Below, one piece after another: positions 11,652-24,003 of a DNA stretch of 64,000 nt. Below the pieces are notes generated by a model. The model did not search any database. It saw only the letters and a program-made list of their open reading frames with translations, and had not been told where the DNA came from. This stretch comes from Metopolophium dirhodum (Eukaryota; Arthropoda; Insecta; Hemiptera; Aphididae). The position numbers and the translations under genes are program-made. Position 1 is the first letter of the stretch. Each line of letters opens with the position of its first letter. The stretch spans positions 1,302,001-1,366,000 of the forward strand of contig NW_026869896.1 of assembly GCF_019925205.1 (NCBI RefSeq), in the 5' to 3' direction.

Positions 11652-14600
11652 ATGGCTAGCGATAATAATAAATAAGCAGCATTCGTTCTACGTCGCGGTC
11701 AGATCAAAGGGCAGCTTACACGATTTCAAACATTTCTGGATGACCCAAAGTCCAATGTTACAACGCAATTAAGATTACGGGCTGAAAAGATACGTGAAGC
11801 ATGGAGCGAATTTGATGCCATACAAAATAATATCGAGATATTAGACGTTAGTAATGAACAGGTACAATATAGGTCCACATTCGAAGACTTATACTATGAT
11901 TTATTGTCAAAAGTCGACGATAGATTAGAGGGAAATAACGCACTCGCGCAAGGTCGACAATTAATACAGGCTGATCAAAGTGAAAAAACAAGTCACAAAT
12001 TTTCATTTGTAAAACTTCAGCCGATCGAAATTCCTACATTCACGGGAAAATTTGATGATTGGGTAACGTTTCATGACATATACTGTGCAATGATACATAC
12101 AAATAATTGTTTATCAGATATCCAAAAATTTTATTATTTAAGAAATGCGTTAGAAGGCGAAGCAACTTCATTAATAAAAAATTTGGAAACTTCCTCATCG
12201 AACTATGAAAAAGCGTGGAAAATAATTACCACAAGATACAATAATACACGTATGTTAATACAAACGCATACAAAACGTATTTTTGATCTAGAGCCAATCA
12301 ATAAAGAATCGGCAATCAAATTAAAACAATTAACTGATTCGATAAACGGACATATGCAAGCATTAAAAGCGCTAAACCATGACCCATACAATTGGGGTGC
12401 GTTGTTATTACATGTAATTTACACGAAACTTGATACGAACACTATCAAGCAATGGGAAATGGAAACGTCCAGAGAAGAACTACCTAGTGTAGAAATGTTA
12501 GTGGAGTTCTTAGGTAAAAGGAATCAAATGTTAGAGTCAGTCGAAAATGCTAGATTACTAACAGGCAAGCAAAACGAATCTAATTATTCACTATCAAAAA
12601 TCTCAAAAGTTGGAACATCAAAGAAGGGTGCGTCAACATTTTTATCTACATACAAAATGAAATGTTACATGTGTCAACAACCACACCCAATCTACAAATG
12701 TACCATATTTCTGGCACTTGACATAGCGTCCAGAATAAAGAAGGTCGATGAATTAAAATTATGCAAAAATTGTTTAAAAAAAACAGATCATCATGTAAAT
12801 TTATGTCCATCGAGAAAATGTATAAAATGTCAACAGTTGCATAATTTACTTTTACATAAGGAAACAAGTTCAGTTGACGAAAATGTCAATATATTATCAA
12901 ACAATGCATCAGTATCTGCGCATACAGCAAAAGTCAACATTGATAGCGAAGTGTTGTTAGCTACGGCAATAATTAAAATATCGAGTCCCGCTGGCAGGCA
13001 TTCGCATGGGCGAGTGTTGTTAGACAGCGGATCACAGAGCAATTTTATAACAAACAATTTGGTAAACAAACTCGGACTTCAGCGGGAAAAAGTAAACATT
13101 CCAATATGCGGTATCAGTGAAACGAATAATACAATAAAATATAAGGTAACAGCTGTAATCAACTCATTAAATAACTCGTACTCTACGATAATTGACCTAT
13201 TAGTGTTATCGAAGATAACGGGCCCATTACTACGAACGTATATACGCAGTGTGAATGTTCCGAGTGATATGTATATGGCAGACCCGTCGTTTAATTATCC
13301 AGGTAATATTGATATACTTATCGGCGGAGACACTTATTGGGACATAATGTGCGCTGATAAAATAAAAATCAATGATGGACCATATTTACAAAAAACATTG
13401 TTCGGATGGGTAGCAGTAGGTAAAACGACGAATAATTTAAGTATGACAAGACCAAACACATGCTTGTTAGCAACTCGGAATCAATATAAAATATTAGAAG
13501 GTAAAATCGAAGCGTTCTGGAAAATGGAAGAGGTGTCGTTAAAACGTAATTTCACTGACGAAGAAAATACATGCTCCAAACATTTTATTGAGAACGTCAC
13601 GAGAAATAAAGACGGTAGATTTGTGGTGAGGTTACCATTCAAGGACAATTATCGGCAGTTAGGTAACTCATATACATCAGCATTACGAAGATTCTTATCA
13701 TTAGAAAAACGATTACGCAATAATACCGAGCTATATACGAAATATAAAATGTTTATGCTAGAATATGAAAACCTTAAACACATGGAGTGCGTATGCGACG
13801 CAGGCGGTGATAAACAGGTAATCGATGACAATAATTGCTTTTATCTACCACACTCGTATGTGATAAATGACCGCAGTAGAACAACAAAGCTTCGTGTTGT
13901 TTTCGACGGGTCAGCAAAAACAAGTACCGGCATATCATTAAATGATACATTAATGAATGGTCCGAAAATACAGCCTGATTTGTTAGAAATCGTCATTCGG
14001 TTTAGAACACATAGATATGCGTTCTCGGTCGATATAACAAAAATGTATCGACATGTATTAATACACAAAGAAGATCGCGATTATCAACGCATATTGTGGA
14101 GATCTGATCAAAATGATGAAATAAAAATTTATAAGTTGTGTACTGTAACATACGGTTTAGCACCTGCAGGATTTTTGGCAGTAAGTTGTGTTAACCGCGT
14201 TGCTGAGGACGCCGTCAACGTAAAATTAAAAGAAATTATAAAAAACGATTTCTGTGTAGACGATTGTCTTACCGGAGCCGATACGTTAACGGAAGCAATA
14301 CAATTACGTAATGAACTGATTTCAATTATGCATAAGGCAGAATTTGAATTATCTAAATGGACAGCAAATCATAAAAACCTAATCCCGGACACAAATGAAA
14401 ACGAAGCATCGTCAGTATCAATGGATAAGGAAAGTGTGAAGACCTTGGGTTTGTATTGGGAACCAAACAGTGATCATTACACTTACGTTGTTCAACCACC
14501 GAAAATAAACATTGAGGTAACCAAAAGAGATGTTATTGCTGGACTAGCAACATTATTCGACCCATTAGGTCTAGTAGGTCCAGTAATATTAGTGGGCAAA

Positions 14601-16856
14601 ATATTACTACAAGATTTATGGCGTGAGAAAATTGAATGGGATAGTCAAATTCCACCACACATGCAATCGGTGTGGAACGGGTATATCGATTGTTTAAATG
14701 AATTAAATACTTTTAATATACCACGTTGGCTTGGATCCAATAATGATAAACAAATTGAGATACACGGGTTCGCAGATGCGTCCATGAAGGCGTATGGCGC
14801 CTGTATATACATGCGTACGTCAGATAAGGACGGTAATATTACATGTCAATTAGTGTGTGCCAAATCTCGTATTACGCCAATAAAGGTAATTTCTATTCCT
14901 AGATTAGAGCTATGCGCGGCGCTACTTTTATCACGTCTAATGTCCACAGTTATACCAGCACTTATTATAAGTGTGTCAAAAAGATATTTTTGGACAGATT
15001 CCACTGTCACCTTAGCTTGGTTAGCTGCAGATTCAGGCAGGTGGAAAACATTCGTTGCGAATCGTGTCAGTGAAATCCAAACATTAACTAATAGTTTGGA
15101 GTGGGGACATGTGAAATCGAACGACAATCCAGCTGATGTATTGTCACGAGGGTGTACGCCGAACGAATTAAAAATCAAGACGCTTTGGTGGCATGGTCCG
15201 GTATGGTTAAAAAATAATGAATTTAAACATTCAACAGCATATATAGAAGATTCCGCACATATAAATGATATCAAAAATGAAGAAAAGATTACGCCTATTA
15301 TAGTGTGTACTACAAATGTGGGCGCGTCGTTTGACATTGATAAGTACTCGACGCTGAACAAATTATCGCACGTCGTTGCGTACTTATTACGATACAAAAA
15401 CAACTCATTATCAAAACGTAATAATATTCCGCGAATTACCGGCCCGCTTAATACAGACGAGGTATTAACTGCAATAAAATCAATAATTAAACTACTACAG
15501 GGCACATATTTTTCCTCGGAAATTAAAGATTTAAAAAGCAAACAGTATGTGTCGTTGAGTAGTAATATATATAAATTAAACCCGTTCATAGACGATGATG
15601 GAATCGTGCGCGTGGGCGGTAGACTAACCAACGCGACACTTATTGATACAGATCAACGATTTCCAATTATTATACCTAAGGAGACAAACTTTTCGAAATT
15701 AATTATGTTACGCGAACACGAAAGGTTAATGCACGCTGGTCCTCATGCTACACTTGCAACGGTGCGATTAAAATATTGGCCACTCAACGGGCGGAAATGT
15801 GCGCGAAAAGTCGTACATCAATGCGTAAAATGTTTTAGAGCACGACCGAAAAATGTGTCACCTTTAATGGGTAATTTACCCAAATTTCGAGTCGATCGGG
15901 CAAGTAGATGTTTCGAGAATTGTGGGGTAGATTACGCAGGACCGTTTCTATTGAAATGCAGTAATCGACGAAATGCCGCAGCTCAAAAAGCATATATATG
16001 CGTGTTCGTATGTTTCGCGACGAAGGCTGTACATTTAGAACTAGTGTGTGATTTAAGCACAGATGCATTTATCGCTGCCTTAAAAAGATTCATATCCCGC
16101 CGAGGTTTATGTAAAAATATATATTCCGATAACGCCACTTGCTTCGTAGGTGCGAACAATAAATTTAACGAATTAAAACAATTAATGTCGGTGGAAGACC
16201 ACAAAATACGGATTAATCAATTTATGACCAATAATGAAATGACATGGCATTTCATTCCTCCACGGGCCCCTCATTTCGGCGGACTGTGGGAGGCGGCGGT
16301 TCACAGCATTAAAAAACATTTAAATCGCAGTATAGGATCCGTAAAAATGACCTACGATGAGTTCTATACGCTAATAGTACAGATTGAAGCGTGTCTAAAT
16401 TCACGACCACTTACCCCGTTATCTACTGATCCTTTTGATTTATCCGTCCTTACTCCTGGCCATTTTTTAATAGGAGACTCACTCTCAGCGTTGCCGGAAC
16501 CAGAAATAAATAACTTAACCAATAATTTGTTGTCACGGTGGCAAAAGGTACAACACATTACGCATCAAATTTGGAGACGTTGGAGCTTAGAGTATCTAAG
16601 TCAACTCCAGGAACGTTCCAAATGGAATAAGCCAGATAATTCCGTTTTAAAAATTGGTTCCATGGTTTTGATAAAAGACCAAAATTTGCCCCCGTTACAA
16701 TGGCACCTGGGACGCGTGAGCGAAGTATTTCCGGGCAGTGACGGCGTCGTACGAGTCGCAACGGTCAATACTCCAAGTGGGCCGAGGAAGAGAGCGGTGA
16801 GGCTATTATGCCTATTGCCAATACAAGATAACGATGAATCAAGTCAAAAAAAATAA
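11652..16856 (+). CDS. gag-pol: BEL/Pao Gag-Pol polyprotein with one early stop codon
   Basis: The frame starts at ATG 11652, meets TAA at codon 8 (11673-11675), and is then open to 16856 (about 1,734 codons). Order: DUF1759-type Gag (PTFTGKFDDWVTFHDIY); CCHC-like fingers from about codon 338 (CYMCQQPHPIYKC and two more); DUF1758 aspartic protease (LLDSGSQSNFI, about codon 456); reverse transcriptase with FCVDDC at about codon 867; Pao-type RNase H (FADASMKAYGACI); integrase with a zinc-binding region (HERLMHAGPHATLATVR), VDYAGPF, YSDNATCF and GLWEAAVHS; and a C-terminal DUF5641-like domain (LSRWQKVQHITHQIWRRW). Only the codon-8 stop prevents full translation; start at a later Met or readthrough could bypass it. 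All catalytic motifs look intact. Confidence 0.92.
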
Positions 16857-17179
16857 AAAGTTGTAAAAAAAAAATGTATTATTAGGGTATTTTTCAATTA
16901 ATTATTGTAATTTGTGTTTATATTATGTTGAATTAACGAATTATTTATTATGTATATTATTTTTAGTATATTATTTAACTAATAATTATAATTTTGTATT
17001 TATATTATGGTGAGTTAACGCAAACTTTATATTATTTTTAATAATCTTTTTGATTGTGGGCTAAATTTATTAGTTATTAATTTAATATGTTTTTACTTAT
17101 TTTTGTTCCATTCAGAGACCGTGACCTTAATATTATTTTATTATATCATGTTGAAGACTATCCTTCAAGGTGGCCCCTA
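16857..17179 (+). other. BEL/Pao 3' untranslated region and polypurine tract
   Basis: AT-rich sequence ends in CAAGGTGGCCCCTA directly before the 3' LTR, serving as the candidate polypurine tract. No ORF is seen. Confidence 0.6.
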
Positions 17180-17496
17180 TGTTTAATGTACAATATTATT
17201 ATCGATAATGTATAGCAGCCATTATTATCATTTATGATATCGCTATGGATCGGGCAATAACACCTCACCTTTAATATTAAGGCACGGGTCGTCAGTTCGA
17301 TCTCAACGACGCGTCGGTGACAATGCCGGTCAATGTACGCGACGTAATGTAATATTCACATTATTATAACAATTAAAATAGTGTTTATTATTTAAAATTA
17401 TTATTCAAGTATTATTAATAAAATATATCAATTAATTATACAGTCCACTAGTATTTCATTAGTTTTTTTTATTCAATTTGAAACTGAGCCGAAACA
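17180..17496 (+). repeat. 3' LTR of BEL/Pao element
   Basis: It matches the 5' LTR over its full length and is followed by the GAATA duplication. Confidence 0.93.
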
Positions 17497-17501
17497 GAAT
17501 A

Positions 17502-18296
17502 GTTGTGTTGCGTATCGCATCGTACTATATAATATACATATATATATATGTTTTATGTTACTGTTGATAACTAAAAACTATATCGAATATCGATAACTAT
17601 TTTATTATTATTATTTATCGTACGATATTATAAGATATTATACTAGCCGTCCGTCCGATCGTAATAAATGCGTAGCCGTTCGTCATAGACCGTATAGTGT
17701 CGTACGATAATATTTTTAGTTGTTTGTTGCGTAGTTTTGAGAGGTATGCGCTATTACTTACGACTCATAAAATAATTGTAACTTTTGTAAATTGTAATCA
17801 AACGAAAATAAAGAGATTGCATATATTAGAGATAGCTTATTATTGATATGAACTTTAGATATAGTTATCGCCAGTACCACTGCAATATTAATAAAATGTT
17901 ATTAAAATAATATTACCATGTTATTCAACATTGTATATTGTGGAAATTTATTATTGATGTATTTGTTTGAATCAAATCGAATATGAACTTTTAGATATTA
18001 CTAAAATATCAAATAAATAATCAAAAATATTTATCTTAAATATGATATTACTAAGATATTATAAAAATGATATGACTATAATATTAAAAATTGTATATTT
18101 AATAAATATATCATTTATGTTTTTTTTTAAACATACAAATTTGGATATTATACAATTATCCGTAAAATGTATAGATTTCAATATTGGCTTACAGTTATTA
18201 TCCAAATAATTACTAGATATTTAAGTTACTAATTTAATACTACACAGATATATAAAATGCAATATAATATGAAAATGTACAAAAAATAAATATACA
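17502..18296. other. Non-coding AT-rich stretch
   Basis: It continues the pre-insertion sequence right of GAATA, with CpG-containing segments around 17640-17720. No gene, RNA or paired terminal repeat is recognised. Confidence 0.4.
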
Positions 18297-19330
18297 GTGA
18301 ATATTAATGTCAACATTTTGCTGTGTGGGAAGTGTCATGATTTAGATGTATTATTTTTGAAAGTGGGACGCGTTCTAGATGTTCGTTGGGTAGCTAGCAG
18401 CAAGAAAGCTGTCAATGTTGTTTGGAGAATGTTCCCGGCTTTATGCAAACATTTTTCTGAGGCATCAGAAGATACTCATAAAGACTCTAAAGCAAGAAAA
18501 AAGTATCAAGGTTTAAAAGCAAGATTAGCTAGTCCAGAATTTTTGACCGACTTAGCCCTGATGTGTGACTGTCTTCAAGAATTAACTATTTTGTCAAAAC
18601 AACTACAAGATCGTTCCACAACACTCATTATTGGTCAAAAACATATAAATAGAACAATTAGGGTATTAGTTTCTTTTAAAAATGTACCGGGGGAACATAT
18701 GTCTGAAGTTTTAAAAATTGAAGATACTATGAAGTTCAAAAATATTCAGCTTTTCACCAATACAAAACTAATTAAAATTAATCAGTCAATTTCTTAGTAG
18801 TCTGATAAACAACTTAAAATCTAGATTGCTCGATAATAAACAAGATGATATGATTATTCAAGATATGCAAATAATGGATATGACCAACTGGCCAGAAAAT
18901 ATTGACATACGATTTGGAGAAACCGAGGTTAAACGTTTATGTAAGCGCTTTATGCTCAACCATGAAAATGCAATAAATGGAATCAGGCAACTAATTCATG
19001 ATCCAACAGTTTTACCAAAAGACATTATGCCAGAATTTGATAATTTTTATAAAACATTTCCTGTTTCAACAGCGGAATGTGAAAGAGGGTTCAGTTTAAT
19101 GAACAACAAATGTAGGTACTAAACTAAGAGCAAGGCTTACCATGAAGAATATTTCCAACTTAATGTTTATTAGTATTAATGGTCCTCCATTAGAAAAATG
19201 GGACCCCAAAGACTATGTGAAATCGTGGATGGTTAGTCATAGATCTGCAGAAGACACTAGAACCAAATTATGTCGACCAGCTATCGTTGCAAATAGTGAA
19301 AACAAATCAAACCTTTGGAAAATACTTTAA
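18297..19330 (+). pseudogene. Decayed hAT transposase, KIAA1586/ZNF862-like C-terminal half
   Basis: Three frames together encode the end of a hAT-type protein. The first covers LDVRWVASSKKAVNVVWRMF to about 18786. A one-base shift leads into SSLINNLKSRLLDNKQ and the dimerisation region FPVSTAECERGFSLMNNKC. A second shift near 19111 leads to GTKLRARLTMKNISNLMFI and the tail GPPLEKWDPKDYVKSWMVS. The family tail is conserved despite the breaks. The N-terminal zinc fingers and most of the catalytic core are missing, so this is a dead remnant. A sequence around 19475-19492 (CCTGGATCCCTCCAT) resembles the inverted right end typical of such hATs. Confidence 0.7.
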
Positions 19331-21240
19331 GCAAATTAAAAAAAAAAAATGTAAAACATTTGTCATATTAGACTATTAATTGTTAAAATAATTTTTTTGT
19401 TTTTAATTTAGTATATTGTAAAAAGATAAATAAAACTCATAGTTGGAGCGAAGCGAGAAAATTTTTTTTTGATCCTACCTGGATCCCTCCATTATATAAA
19501 TCTACTTGAATAAGGCCCACTGTTTATTTTATCAATACATCACTGGGTATAGGTACTGACTTACCTATACACAGACACACAGTATAGAACGGTTTTACGA
19601 CGGTTGTTATTCAAATAGGTCCGTGGTATAAACTAAGAATTAATCTAAACATTTTGAAAAAAAATTTTGTGTAATAAACAATAATATACGAATAAATGCG
19701 ATTATTCATTTTTGAAAACATTATTTTCATTATTTAATAAATAGTAAAACGTAATTATTCTCGTAAGTTTAGTATCTAATAGATATAGAAATTTTAGATA
19801 GTATATATATAATTCTAAACTATATATATAAGTCTAATTGTAAACTATTAATGTTAACAATAATTTATAATTACTTAGTATACAATAACTAGGTATACAA
19901 TTATTTATTATATTATATACATATATAATATATATACACCAACCTGCATTATTTTTATATTCTAAGCCAACAGCTTCATCATCAATCATCATGTTCTTCA
20001 AAGTCTAATTGATTAATTACAAACTGATCTTGGTTTTTAAGTTCTTTAAGCTCTTCGCGAATCCGTCTTTTTTTACTGGTTTGACTTAAACAGCTCATGT
20101 TTTTAATGTTAAGGCAAAATAATATATATACCTATATACTTCACTTCTCGTAATTTTAGTCCACTGTGTTGATGACTATTTTTACTATTTATATAGCTCT
20201 TTTGGACGTGCGACTGCGACTATTATAATATAATATTATTATTTATAAATTAAACTATTAAAATATTACTCAAATTGCCAAACGAATAACAATGTGATTA
20301 CTTCGCGGTCTAGTTCGTGGATTTACGACTCACCACGGCTAGCGATGTCATATATGTCATATATGATGACCTATTGTTTTGGCGGGGGACGACACGTTTT
20401 GATTTGTGCGCAATAATAATACTATCTCTTCTCTCTGGCGCTTCGGGCTCTCGGCAAACATATTTTATAACAATATATATGTATATTTTATATATATTAC
20501 TTAAAATCAAATATAGCTGAACCTAATTTAATGTCTTTTACTTTTAAAAACAAACAAACAACAGTCAACAGCAGTAGCGTAGTAGCTGCAGAGCTCAATC
20601 AAGGTGGGGATAGTGAGGGGCAATTTAAAAGTTGTAGGTAATACACTACAATTTTATTCAGGATATAATCGTGAACATCACCAATAAAAAATTCCAAGAA
20701 CGGGCCATACACCCATGCACCGCCTCAGGTACGCCAGTGGTCAACAGGGTAATAAATAATTACTTCCTGAATTGATAATGATTACTTTAATTTTTGATAT
20801 AAAACTCTAATTTTAAAAACACGAAATTAGAACCTATCGTGAATCTGACCATTTATTATTTACAAATGACGACAGTAATATAATTAAGGTTGTACTTAAA
20901 TACAAACTAAAACACTCCACCGATCGCCAAATTCTGTGTAATAAAAACTCATGTCAAATTACATGTCAAAACTCAAAACCGCCACTAGTCTGTGGTACAA
21001 GACGTGAACAACTCTTCCTCCTAGCTGTTAATATATATACGTTAGTGACTAGTGTCTAAGTGTCTTTTTTTATTTTTTTATTTTTGTGTCTGTGTACACG
21101 ATAAGTAGTCGAAATAATGCTTCGATTTTCAACTTCAGTATCTTGTTCGATTGGAAAGTGAATATCGTTGGTGCATTGGGGAGGTCAAAATTTAAATTCC
21201 CCAGTAGCTTTCAAAAGCGCCGGGAAAAACAAAAGAAAAA
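19331..21240. other. Mostly non-coding, AT-rich; small minus-strand ORF inside
   Basis: No long gene is seen. It contains the possible hAT end near 19490, a CpG-richer promoter-like stretch at 20290-20460, and the 38-residue ORF listed separately. Confidence 0.4.
19982..20098 (-). CDS. Short ORF, 38 residues, transposon-like leader peptide
   Basis: ATG at 20098 opens MSCLSQTSKKRRIREELKEL and ends TGA at 19982. The sequence is basic then acidic and looks like the N-terminal exon of a transposon-encoded protein. No following exon is seen. Function is unknown, and it could be chance. Confidence 0.25.
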   Translation of the reverse strand: MSCLSQTSKKRRIREELKELKNQDQFVINQLDFEEHDD

Positions 21241-22629
21241 TTAAGGAAAAACGGGAATTTTTACGCAAAATCTGTTTTCGAGAAAATCGATTTTGGTTTT
21301 TCGTGTAACTTTAAAACAAATGACCGTAGATACATGAATTTTTCACTGGTTGTTTATATTTGCATTTTCTATACATGATAACATTTTCAAAATATTTTGA
21401 TTTATTTTGAACTGTTTTAGGGACATTTTCAGTTTCCAATTTTTTTATTTTTTTTTTTATGAATATCAATAAAAATTTATTTATTGAGTAAAAATACTTG
21501 AAAATTTAATACAAGGCTCCTAGAATATTGTTTCAAAGACAGATGAAAAATATTAAAAATCGTTGGTCACAGTTTTTTTTATAAGGATTTAAAGTTCAAA
21601 AATTGACAAAATATGGAAAAAATCACGAAAATTTGCAAATTATTTCGAGTTATAAATTCATAAAATTTTCTTTTATAAGCATTTAAAGATCGAATTTTGA
21701 CAAAATTTATCAAAATCTCGAAAATTATCAATCATCATCGTAATTAATAAATTATAAAATGTTCAGTTTTTATAGCTTAAGATTGAAAATTTAAAACAAA
21801 GATTCTCATAAATAGTTCATACTGTAGCCAAAAAATCTAAAAAATATATGAACACAATTATTTTTTACAGACATTTTAAATTCAAATTTGGACAAAATTA
21901 CATATTAAAAAACCTAGAATACTATTTTAGTTATTTTGTTGTGATTGTATAATATTATTCGTGGGTACTTGAAACTTCTAAAGTGTACTATTATATATCT
22001 ATGATAGTACCACGGTTTGTTGTTGATGTATAACGCGTTATAAGTACCTAATGGATATTGTGATATGATTAATTTGGAATTTATTATAGGTCAATTTTTT
22101 TTTTAATACCAAAGATATGTATATGTTACTGTAAAAGACCGCAATTGGTGAATGCTGACAGTCACCGGTTAATGCCAACATACACTAAATTCATTGGTGA
22201 ATGTCGACTTATTGATTAAATTTGTGACTTTAGTAAACATACACTAGTGAATGTCGACATTTATACAACGATATTGGTAAATGTTGGTAATGCCGATATT
22301 ATTTAATCGCAATTATAAAACAAGTATTATACAAATTGATAATTTTGATAAAATGTTTTGTTACATACTATCTAGTACCTATGCAGCATAAAGTATTGTA
22401 CAAGTTGATAATTTCGATAAAGTGTTTTATTGTCTTACCCAACTACTTTTATTATATCTAGATAACCTCCATGCTATCCTGTCTTGCTATAATTTAGTGT
22501 GGTATTGTCATTCAACGTACCTAGTTGTATATTTTTATTTTTATTTACAATTTTTTTTTTAAAAAGGAAAAAATAGCGAATTATTTTATAATAAATTTAA
22601 TGATTTAAAGAAATGATAATTCTTTTTTT

Positions 22630-23229
22630 CTATCAGCTGAAAAATATAAATTTTTAATTAGTGAAGTGAACATTTCAAAAGATAAAGCTAATAAACAACG
22701 TAATGACTATCGACGATTAAAGCGGTATGATGTTTTGAATATACTCGGAAGTAATAAACTTATAGTCCCTTTAAAACCAGGAAAAACAAATATAAAATAT
22801 TAAGCTGTAAAAATGTTGCGAACTTCAAAACAAAAGTTTCAGCCGGCTAATGTTGGAGAAACTGTCCGTATTCGAGTTCCAGATGTTGATCGTAGTAAAA
22901 TGGATCCCCAAAATATTTTAGGTGTAGTATTCGATATAGTAGATAATGATTTTTATAAATTAGCTACCAAAAACGGTGTTATAAATTGATTATACACCAG
23001 AAACCAGTTTTCAGTGTGTAAAGAAAATTTAATATCAATCACTGATGTACAAAGGGATGTACAAATTTCTTTAAGGGAAGCTTCTACATCAAATTCATTG
23101 ATTGGTGGGCAAGGATATACAAGATGTAACTGTAAAACAAAGTGTACTGCAAAAAAGTGTAAATGTAGAAATGTTGGCATTTTATGTAGTACACAATGTC
23201 ATGACAGTTTGTCATGCTGTAATAAGTAA
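22630..23229 (+). pseudogene. KRBA2-like (GINGER-type) protein remnant with CXC tail
   Basis: A single frame with two stops (TAA 22801-22803, TGA 22987-22989) encodes an N-terminal segment (NDYRRLKRYDVLNILGSNKL). It then jumps to the C-terminal part: IRVPDVDRSKM, a beta-rich stretch, and a cysteine-rich CXC-type tail (CNCKTKCTAKKCKCR, CSTQCHDSLSCCNK). In full-length relatives an integrase-type DDE domain lies between these parts; here it is deleted. The CXC tail probably bound zinc and DNA. Confidence 0.7.
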
Positions 23230-23382
23230 TATTATAAAATAATCATAATTTAAATACCTAATAATTATACAAATATAATATAGTATAATATTGTTTGTCA
23301 TGCTGTAATAAGTAATATTATAAGATAATCATAATTTAAATACCTAATAATTATACAAATATAATATTGTATAATATTGTTT
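23211..23382 (+). repeat. 86-bp tandem duplication at the end of the CXC gene
   Basis: GTCATGCTGTAATAAGTAAT at 23211 recurs at 23297 and both copies continue for 86 bp with few differences. The duplication copies the last codons and stop codon into the 3' flank. Confidence 0.85.
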
Positions 23383-24003
23383 AATAATAATAGTAATAAT
23401 AATATTTTTTTTTGATTTAATTAAAGATATTATGTTGTTTCTACTTTATAACATAAAATACATTCAACTATTAACTATATGTATAGTACTTTAATAATAA
23501 TATATGTGCGAATACGTATCTATGTCAACATTAACCAAAATCTTGTTGTGTATGTCAACATTGTCCAAAATCCTAACGAAAATGTCATCATCCACTAGTA
23601 AATGTCTGTATTATTTTAGTTTTTCAACATTCACCAATTCATTAGGTGTATGTTGACATTCACCAGGTGAGTGTCAGCATTCACCAATTGCGGACATTCA
23701 CAGTTGTTACGTCCCAACCGACGTCGATATATACATCAACGCAGAGATAAAATACGTGATGTACTAGGTATGATGAATGTTTATTAACGTAGTACTAAAA
23801 TACAATGTTATAATATAAAGATAGAATATAAACTGTGAGTGGTGTTACGACCTGACTCTGAATGTCCCTGACCGTCTGAAGAGCTCTTGTCCTGGGCTTC
23901 TATATATATGATTGTGTCCTTTGGAGTGGGTGGTTGTAGTAGTGGCTAAGCTCGGTCATGAGACAGAGTTCGGGTCTCGTATTTGGTATGCTGGTCGACT
24001 CGT

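Larger units (their letters stand above)
11038..17501 (+). mobile_element. BEL/Pao LTR retrotransposon with 5-bp target duplication GAATA
   Basis: Two near-identical LTRs (11043-11354 and 17180-17496) begin TGTTTAATG and end GCCGAAACA. They are flanked by GAATA at 11038-11042 and 17497-17501, the 5-bp duplication expected for BEL/Pao. By eye the LTRs differ by two substitutions and one 5-bp indel in the CACC stretch. A candidate primer-binding site starts TGGTCCAAACG at 11356. Between LTRs lies a single 1,734-codon frame with one nonsense codon. This is among the youngest insertions in the window. Confidence 0.93.

Noticed and set aside
14846..15631. 261-codon minus-strand open frame
   Set aside because: It lies antisense to the intact BEL/Pao polyprotein and has no motif; it is a shadow of that gene.
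20340..20380. Direct and palindromic GTCATATAT words
   Set aside because: Low-complexity AT s sequence gives such words by chance; no associated feature.
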